From an uncultured beta proteobacterium (GTDB taxonomy: Bacteria; Pseudomonadota; Gammaproteobacteria; Burkholderiales; Burkholderiaceae): a stretch of 10,945 bases of DNA. Of the stretch, positions 6,609-10,945 are shown one piece after another. Where the stretch lies: positions 1-10,945 of the forward strand of contig CAIKGX010000129.1 in assembly GCA_903827075.1 (NCBI GenBank), read 5' to 3'. The notes beneath the pieces are model-generated. The model ran no database searches. It saw nothing but the letters and a program-made list of their open reading frames with translations, and was not told the origin of the DNA. A program made the translations under genes and the position numbers. Numbering within the stretch: the stretch's first letter is position 1; each line of letters opens with the position of its first letter.

Positions 6609-8523
6609 GAGTAATTCGCTTTTTGAAACCCTTCAGCAGGATGTTAAACGGCTTCCCGGATTGCCGGGGGTATATCGCTTTTTTGATGAAGCGGGACATA
6701 TTCTGTATGTAGGCAAAGCACGTAACCTTAAAAAGCGTGTTTCTCATTATTTTCAGCGAACCCAGGCTTCACCACGAATCGAGCATATGGTGAGCAAAAT
6801 CGCCCGCTATGAAACTACGGTAACACGGACTGAAACTGAGGCCTTAATTTTAGAGAACAATCTAATTAAGGAGTTGGCACCCCCTTTTAACATCGTGTTT
6901 CGAGATGACAAGTCATACCCCTATGTGATGCTTACGGGGCATCAGTTCCCAAGATTGGCCTCATACCGGGGAAAAGTGGATAAGCGGAATCATTACTTTG
7001 GCCCTTTTCCTAATGCTTGGGCAGTTCGTAACAGCGTTCAAATTTTGCAAAAAGTATTTCGTCTACGGACTTGCGAAGACTCTGTCTTTAAGAATAGAAG
7101 TCGACCCTGCCTGTTGCATCAAATTCATCGATGCAGTGCCCCCTGTGTAGGGCGCTTGAGTATTGATCAATATGGACAAGATGTGGCACAGGCCACCCGT
7201 TTTTTAGAGGGCGATCATAGTCGCGTGCTTACTGAGCTTGAAAAAGAAATGCATGCTCACAGTGAGTCAATGGACTTTGAAATGGCGGCAGTATTGCGCG
7301 ACCGTATTAGCGATCTTTCTAGCGTACTTCAGCAGCAGTCTATGGACACTGTTGCAGATGGTGAGGGCGATGTCGATGTCATTGCGGTAGCGCAGATAGA
7401 GGGCATAGTGTGCGTTAACTTAGCCATGATTCGTGGAGGCCGTCACTTGGGCGATCGAGCTTACTTTCCGAAGGGCTTGCGCTCACCGTCTGGTGAATTA
7501 CCGCCACCAGCCGAAATTCTAGAAGCCTTTATTGCGCAACATTACTTAGAGGATAAAGTAGGTGATGCGGAGTTAAGTACCAATCTCATTCCCGCCGTAC
7601 TCATTCTCAATCATTCCTTGCAAACTGTGGTTGATGATGGCGCAACACTCGAAGAGACTCCTCCCAAAAGCTTGCATGATCTGTTAAATACGCAAGCCGG
7701 TCGAAAGATTACCTTCTTGCATCAACCTCAGGGGCAGCGTCGCCATTGGCTATCTATGGCTGAAGGTAACGCGAAGATCGCCATAGCCAAACGCTTAGTC
7801 GAGACGGGCGGCCAATTGCTCAGGGCGCGCTCCTTGGTAGATATTTTGGGTCTGGAGCTAGAGAGCTTAGAGCAGTTGCGTATTGAATGTTTTGATATCA
7901 GCCACACCTCTGGGGAAGCGACACAAGCATCTTGTGTTGTGTATGCAAAAAATGCGATGCAATCGAGTGAATATCGCCGATTTAATATCAAGGACATTAC
8001 GCCGGGTGACGACTATGCAGCAATGCGACAAGTGCTACAAAGGCGGTATGCGAACTTTCAAGAATTACCGGTAGAAAAAATGCCACAACTCATCTTGGTA
8101 GATGGTGGTAAGGGGCAGGTAGAAATGGCGCGGCAAGTGCTTTCTGAGTTTGGAATGGATGTGGGCTTGATCGTAGGCGTTGCTAAAGGGGAGGGCCGCA
8201 AAGTAGGCTTAGAGACGCTGATATTTGCTGATGGGCGTCCTTCACTAGAGTTAGGTATTGATAGCGCGGCCCTGTTGTTGGTTGCGCAGATTCGGGATGA
8301 AGCGCACCGTTTTGCCATTACCGGTATGCGTGCAAAACGCGCTAAGGCCAGAACGGTTTCTAGGTTAGAGGAAATTGAGGGAATTGGCGCCAAACGTCGA
8401 CAAAAGCTACTGGCTCGATTTGGGGGTTTAAGAGGTGTTGCTAACGCTAGTATTGAGGAATTGGCTGGAGTAGAGGGTATCTCTACTGCCTTGGCAGAGC
8501 AAATCTATGGTCAGCTTCATTGA
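6607..8523 (+). CDS. uvrC: Excinuclease ABC subunit C (UvrC)
   Basis: UvrC makes both incisions in nucleotide excision repair after UvrA/UvrB mark the lesion. The 638-residue protein shows the full domain order. The GIY-YIG nuclease for the 3' cut has GVYRF (21-25), YVGKARNLKKR (34-44), E83 and N95. A four-cysteine cluster C156, C168, C176 and C180 follows, the site reported in UvrC to bind an iron-sulfur cluster. The UVR motif that binds UvrB is at about 207-241. The RNase H-like nuclease for the 5' cut has D430 in ECFDISH, D499 in LVDGGKGQ and H567 in RDEAHRF. Tandem helix-hairpin-helix DNA-binding motifs lie at about 585-635. The start at 6607 overlaps the earP start on the other strand and has no obvious Shine-Dalgarno; no better in-frame start precedes the GIY-YIG domain. 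pgsA follows after 36 nt, a pairing also seen in E. coli. Confidence 0.97.
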   Translation: MSNSLFETLQQDVKRLPGLPGVYRFFDEAGHILYVGKARNLKKRVSHYFQRTQASPRIEHMVSKIARYETTVTRTETEALILENNLIKELAPPFNIVFRDDKSYPYVMLTGHQFPRLASYRGKVDKRNHYFGPFPNAWAVRNSVQILQKVFRLRTCEDSVFKNRSRPCLLHQIHRCSAPCVGRLSIDQYGQDVAQATRFLEGDHSRVLTELEKEMHAHSESMDFEMAAVLRDRISDLSSVLQQQSMDTVADGEGDVDVIAVAQIEGIVCVNLAMIRGGRHLGDRAYFPKGLRSPSGELPPPAEILEAFIAQHYLEDKVGDAELSTNLIPAVLILNHSLQTVVDDGATLEETPPKSLHDLLNTQAGRKITFLHQPQGQRRHWLSMAEGNAKIAIAKRLVETGGQLLRARSLVDILGLELESLEQLRIECFDISHTSGEATQASCVVYAKNAMQSSEYRRFNIKDITPGDDYAAMRQVLQRRYANFQELPVEKMPQLILVDGGKGQVEMARQVLSEFGMDVGLIVGVAKGEGRKVGLETLIFADGRPSLELGIDSAALLLVAQIRDEAHRFAITGMRAKRAKARTVSRLEEIEGIGAKRRQKLLARFGGLRGVANASIEELAGVEGISTALAEQIYGQLH

Positions 8524-8559
8524 GTACCCAGTCATTACACATTCGTTTATGCTTATGTA

Positions 8560-9135
8560 ATGCCATTTAATCTTCCCATCGCCTTGACTTGGTTGCGTGT
8601 TGCCGCCATCCCATTGTTAGTGGCAGTATTTTATTTACCAAGCAACTGGCTAAGCCCCTTTGAAAAAAACCTTCTTGCTACGGTCATTTTTGTATTTGCT
8701 GCGCTAACTGATTGGTTAGATGGTTTCTTGGCGCGCCGTATGAAGCAAGAATCTGCTTTTGGACAGTTTTTAGATCCCGTCGCCGATAAGCTTATTGTTG
8801 CCGCATCCTTATTGGTCTTACTCAATATGGACCGGGTTCAGGTTTGGGTAGCCTTAGTCATCATCGGGCGTGAAATTACGATCTCTGCATTAAGAGAGTG
8901 GATGGCTCTGCTTGGCGCAGGAAAAAGTGTCGCCGTGCATATGGTCGGCAAGCTTAAAACGACAGCACAACTCGTAGCCATTCCATTTTTACTGTTCAAT
9001 GACACCTTATTTGGATGGCTTGATTGCGCACGAGTAGGCACTTGGTTAATCTGGATTGCATCATTTTTAACGCTTTGGTCTATGTTTTATTACATGAAAA
9101 AAGCCTTGCCTCAATTGGTTGATAAAGCGGATTAA
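8560..9135 (+). CDS. pgsA: CDP-diacylglycerol--glycerol-3-phosphate 3-phosphatidyltransferase
   Basis: PgsA makes phosphatidylglycerophosphate from CDP-diacylglycerol and glycerol 3-phosphate at the inner membrane, the committed step to phosphatidylglycerol and cardiolipin. The 191-residue protein carries the complete CDP-alcohol phosphotransferase signature at residues 51-76, with aspartates D51, D54, D72 and D76 and the intervening G55, A58-R59 and G68. Hydrophobic segments suggest several membrane spans, at about 7-27, 36-52, 75-103, 130-150 and 155-180. The N-terminus MPFNLPIALTWLR matches the family, which supports the ATG at 8560 despite the lack of a clear Shine-Dalgarno. It lies 36 nt after uvrC and before tRNA-Gly and tRNA-Cys, the same order as uvrC-pgsA-glyW-cysT in E. 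coli. No convincing terminator follows in the 116-nt gap before the tRNAs. Confidence 0.96.
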   Translation: MPFNLPIALTWLRVAAIPLLVAVFYLPSNWLSPFEKNLLATVIFVFAALTDWLDGFLARRMKQESAFGQFLDPVADKLIVAASLLVLLNMDRVQVWVALVIIGREITISALREWMALLGAGKSVAVHMVGKLKTTAQLVAIPFLLFNDTLFGWLDCARVGTWLIWIASFLTLWSMFYYMKKALPQLVDKAD

Positions 9136-9251
9136 AGCCAATAATCCTAAGTCTTATAAGGCTTCACGAGGTATTGTTATCCCCACTTTTTTTGCTTTAC
9201 CAACAAATAATGCCTTCCTTCAAATTGTTTGTTAAACTACTGCCCTGTTAT

Positions 9252-9327
9252 GCGGGAATAGCTCAGCTGGTAGAGCGATACCTTGCCAAGGTATAGGTCG
9301 GGAGTTCGAACCTCCTTTCCCGCTCCA
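9252..9327 (+). tRNA. tRNA-Gly (anticodon GCC)
   Basis: A complete 76-nt cloverleaf with an encoded CCA. The acceptor stem GCGGGAA (9252-9258) pairs with TTCCCGC (9317-9323). The anticodon stem ATACC/GGTAT holds the loop TTGCCAA with anticodon GCC at 9285-9287. The T-arm GGGAGTTCGAACCTCC is canonical. It decodes GGC and GGU. The position after pgsA corresponds to glyW of E. coli. A weak promoter may lie just upstream (ATGCCT at 9210-9215, TAAACT at 9233-9238, 17-nt spacing), but the match is poor and readthrough from pgsA is possible. Confidence 0.97.
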
Positions 9328-9333
9328 AGTTCG

Positions 9334-9363
9334 ATGGGAAGCCCTAAAAAGCTTCCCATTTTT
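9334..9363 (+). terminator. Terminator-like hairpin between the two tRNA genes
   Basis: ATGGGAAGC (9334-9342) and GCTTCCCAT (9351-9359) form a perfect 9-bp stem with an 8-base loop, followed by a run of T's (9359-9363). It starts 6 nt after the CCA of tRNA-Gly and ends 15 nt before tRNA-Cys. The T-run is only on the + strand, so it would act on tRNA-Gly transcripts. It may terminate fully, attenuate, or only guide processing. Confidence 0.75.
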
Positions 9364-9378
9364 GATTTGGGTATCAGT

Positions 9379-9452
9379 GGCGCGTTGGCCGAGTGGTTAG
9401 GCAGGAGCCTGCAAAGCTTCGTACGGGGGTTCGATTCCCTCACGCGCCTCCA
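9379..9452 (+). tRNA. tRNA-Cys (anticodon GCA)
   Basis: A complete 74-nt tRNA with an encoded CCA. The acceptor stem GGCGCGT (9379-9385) pairs with ACGCGCC (9442-9448). The anticodon stem GGAGC/GCTTC (one G-T pair) holds the loop CTGCAAA with anticodon GCA at 9411-9413. The T-arm GGGGGTTCGATTCCCT is canonical. It corresponds in position to cysT of E. coli, 51 nt after tRNA-Gly. No tRNA-Leu follows, unlike the E. coli glyW-cysT-leuZ cluster. No separate promoter is evident between the preceding hairpin and this gene. Confidence 0.97.
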
Positions 9453-9467
9453 TAAGTAATCTTATGG
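9450..9467. repeat. Hairpin including the CCA end of tRNA-Cys
   Basis: CCATAAG (9450-9456) and CTTATGG (9461-9467) form a perfect 7-bp stem around the loop TAAT. The first three bases are the CCA of tRNA-Cys, so the precursor's 3' end would be paired. No T-run follows, so it is not a standard intrinsic terminator. A second, weaker inverted repeat, ATGGG (9478-9482) with CCCAT (9492-9496), follows at once. Confidence 0.5.
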
Positions 9468-9513
9468 ATCTAGGGCAATGGGTGCGCATATCCCATCACT
9501 ACACCCGCCAAGC

Positions 9514-10404
9514 CTATTTCAAGATCTTGAAATCAATGAGGTAGTTCAGAGCAAAAAATATATTATCGCCATTACAAGGACTCTTCTCTTGCAAGGCTTT
9601 ATTCATTTCAATTGGGCTTAGTGACTTTGCAGCAAATATTTGGTCAGCTTGAGTTTGCTCAAACAATTCAAAAATAAAACCAGAGGCAGCATATCCAGTG
9701 CAGTTGCTAACAGCAGTTAAATATAGATCTCGTTCAGCACTCATGAGTTTATTAGTTCCCCTACCATCTTGAATCCAAAAATGAACATTCGATTGTGTCT
9801 GCATATTTTCGAGCATTGCCGCATAACGTTCTGGTGACATATTGCCTGCAAAGAAACTTGAAATATAAACTGGGGTGGGAAGTACTTTTTGAAGGTCATT
9901 AACTTGGCGTACCAGGTACTTAGTTAATTCATTCCGTGCTGAAATTTCTCTCCATTGACGATCATCTACCTCAAGAGGCAAGTACCATCCCGAAACAGAA
10001 TTCGCTGGTAGAGTTTTGGTCCATTTGCTAGCTAGATCCACGTTGACTTGATTTATTTTTCTAAAATAACTCCCCACAATTGAGGGTGGCTGCTTTAAGC
10101 GTGTAAACATGTCTGGATCTCCACCCAGTCCAACGATGAGCTTTAAGTCCGCTTGTGAGGCATCCATCATTCGATCTTTTAGCCATTCTTGATTTTCTGG
10201 CGAAGAAAATACCTCTCCAAAACTGGTCCACTGAAAGACTATAGTGTTAAAGCCTTTACTCCTTGCAGCAGAAAAAATCTTAGCCCACTGCTCTGTAGGA
10301 ATTGCGAGATCAGACTGTTGGGGTTGATAAAAAATACCTCTAATACCTTCCGCCTGTGTCGTGAGCGTAAAGAGGCAAAACAAAATTGCAAACAAAGCGC
10401 GCAT
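9514..10404 (-). CDS. Exported DUF4434-like TIM-barrel protein, YbcH-like
   Basis: This 296-residue protein begins with a signal peptide: MRALFAILFCLFTLTTQA is followed by EG, with probable signal peptidase I cleavage after A18. There is no lipobox, so it is probably periplasmic. The mature part reads as a glycosidase-like TIM barrel: RGIFYQP (22-28), FNTIVFQWTSFG (52-63), LKLIVGLGGDP (87-97), GWYLPLEVDD (139-148), TPVYISSFF (177-185), VHFWIQDGRG (207-216). E145 after a core strand, and the QDG segment, are where glycoside hydrolases carry catalytic residues, but activity is not shown. C235 and C277 could form a disulfide. I assign it to DUF4434 by recognition. E. coli YbcH, from memory of the same length and also downstream of nfrA, is the closest analogue. 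Its ATG overlaps the upstream stop codon (TAATG), and AGGGGG 9 nt upstream is a strong ribosome binding site. It converges on tRNA-Cys. Confidence 0.75.
   Translation of the reverse strand: MRALFAILFCLFTLTTQAEGIRGIFYQPQQSDLAIPTEQWAKIFSAARSKGFNTIVFQWTSFGEVFSSPENQEWLKDRMMDASQADLKLIVGLGGDPDMFTRLKQPPSIVGSYFRKINQVNVDLASKWTKTLPANSVSGWYLPLEVDDRQWREISARNELTKYLVRQVNDLQKVLPTPVYISSFFAGNMSPERYAAMLENMQTQSNVHFWIQDGRGTNKLMSAERDLYLTAVSNCTGYAASGFIFELFEQTQADQIFAAKSLSPIEMNKALQEKSPCNGDNIFFALNYLIDFKILK
9516..9533. repeat. 18-bp perfect palindrome at the 3' end of the DUF4434-like gene
   Basis: ATTTCAAGATCTTGAAAT is identical to its own reverse complement. It covers the last five codons of the gene and the first base of its TAG stop. 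There is no spacer, so it suits a dimeric DNA-binding protein better than an RNA hairpin, but no function can be assigned. Confidence 0.6.
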
Positions 10405-10945
10405 TACCAGCGTCCCCCTAGGGTTACAAAGATGGCGCTTTTATCATTTAGATATGTTTTAAAAGCGTATTGGTATTCCAATCCAACCATAATTTTACTG
10501 GGATAGGCATTGTATTTACTTTGACCTTGCCAGATATTCCATCGTGCACCTACCCCAAGACGCTCATCAATACCATTGGATTGATTGAGGCTGCTCCATT
10601 GCAGATGGGTATATGGCTCAATGGTTTGTCCTTCTTCAATCTTCTGGTGGTAACTGATTCGGTAATCTGAAACTAGAGATGTGACCGACGAGGATAAGTA
10701 ATGAGCCGCATCTAAATATAAGTTTTGCGCAACCCAGCCCGTACCATTGGGGTGCCAGTCATCGCTATAGACGCCGGAATTGAATAATGAAGCGCTAGCG
10801 CGTAGCATCATTGAAGTTTGAGTATATTGACCTCGATCTAAAGGGGTTTGCTCCTCTGCTGCCAAATTGAGAACATAGTCTGAAAAAGGTTTCCACCGCA
10901 ACCCACCTGCAATCATTGGGGCATATATAGGTACAGCCGAATTAT
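10404..10945 (-). CDS. Outer-membrane beta-barrel protein, NfrA-like C-terminal part (5' end off window)
   Basis: The last 180 or so residues of a larger protein. The frame stays open to the window edge (reading NSAVPIYAP before the methionine at 10916), so that ATG is internal. The segment is rich in alternating polar/hydrophobic strands (DYRISYHQKI, TIEPYTHLQW, ERLGVGARWNIW, KIMVGLEYQYAF), and the protein ends in AIFVTLGGRW, with the terminal aromatic and alternating pattern used by the BAM machinery to recognise barrels. GWVAQNLYLDAAHYL resembles the C-terminal domain of phage N4 receptor NfrA, a TPR-plus-barrel exopolysaccharide exporter. Coupling to a YbcH-like gene supports this. PgaA- or BcsC-like exporters are alternatives. 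The stop TAA overlaps the next ATG by one base. Confidence 0.65.
   Translation of the reverse strand, partial: NSAVPIYAPMIAGGLRWKPFSDYVLNLAAEEQTPLDRGQYTQTSMMLRASASLFNSGVYSDDWHPNGTGWVAQNLYLDAAHYLSSSVTSLVSDYRISYHQKIEEGQTIEPYTHLQWSSLNQSNGIDERLGVGARWNIWQGQSKYNAYPSKIMVGLEYQYAFKTYLNDKSAIFVTLGGRW
10414..10419 (-). promoter_or_regulatory. Ribosome binding site of the DUF4434-like gene
   Basis: AGGGGG on the - strand, inside the end of the upstream barrel gene, lies 9 nt before the ATG at 10404. Together with the TAATG stop-start overlap it fixes the start and indicates coupled translation of the two exported proteins. Confidence 0.65.

Noticed and set aside
6655..6668. CCCGG-ATTG-CCGGG hairpin at the start of uvrC
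   Set aside because: It is explained by the repeated LPGLPG codons ahead of the GIY-YIG domain, and nothing marks it as regulatory.
8058..8393. 111-codon open frame on the - strand inside uvrC
   Set aside because: It lies opposite the catalytic and HhH-region codons of uvrC, and its translation has no recognisable domain.
9149..9164. Imperfect palindrome around CTTATAAG after pgsA as a terminator
   Set aside because: The stem has a mismatched pair, no loop and no adjoining T-run; the T7 run at 9187-9193 is too far away and not next to a stem.
9237..9443. 68-codon - strand open frame across both tRNA genes
   Set aside because: It is made of tRNA complement; such frames are common annotation artefacts.
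9428..9452. Integration (att) site at the 3' end of tRNA-Cys
   Set aside because: No second copy of the tRNA 3' end and no integrase gene are visible in the remaining 1.5 kb; it could only be judged with more sequence to the right.
10914..10916. ATG at 10916 as the start of the outer-membrane barrel gene
   Set aside because: The frame stays open beyond it to the window edge and there is no signal peptide after it, so this is an internal methionine.

Overview
The window is a stretch of bacterial chromosome that looks betaproteobacterial. The gene order era-recO-pdxJ-acpS-nagZ, the earP-efp pair with an arginine-type EF-P, and the uvrC-pgsA-tRNA-Gly-tRNA-Cys block all fit Burkholderiales. The moderate, rather AT-leaning base composition suggests a small-genome freshwater lineage such as Polynucleobacter. 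The genus is an inference from gene content and composition and was not checked by database search.

Layout. (1) Positions 1-3775, + strand: the 3' part of era (its start is outside the window), then recO, pdxJ, acpS and nagZ. The first four are separated by only 6-12 nt and nagZ follows after 59 nt, so this looks like one operon covering ribosome assembly, recombination repair, vitamin B6 synthesis, acyl-carrier-protein activation and peptidoglycan recycling. (2) Positions 3787-4791, - strand: an unusual two-module GNAT-type acetyltransferase-like protein, set off from efp by a strong intrinsic terminator. (3) Positions 4899-6608, - strand: earP then efp, a rhamnosyltransferase with its substrate, translation factor EF-P, which carries the acceptor arginine R32. 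(4) Positions 6607-9452, + strand: uvrC, pgsA, tRNA-Gly(GCC) and tRNA-Cys(GCA). The uvrC start codon overlaps the divergent earP start codon by 2 bp. (5) Positions 9514-10945, - strand: an exported DUF4434-like TIM-barrel protein preceded by the C-terminal end of an outer-membrane beta-barrel protein. Their order, coupling and sizes recall the E. coli nfrA-ybcH pair of the N4-receptor exopolysaccharide system.

Most of the window is conserved housekeeping DNA, and I see no CRISPR array, insertion sequence or phage gene. The least ordinary parts are the right-hand probable polysaccharide-export locus abutting the tRNA pair, the earP/uvrC start-codon overlap, a terminator-like hairpin between the two tRNA genes, an 18-bp perfect palindrome at the end of the DUF4434-like gene, and the two-module GNAT protein with an altered cofactor loop. 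No gene-free stretch exceeds about 120 bp.
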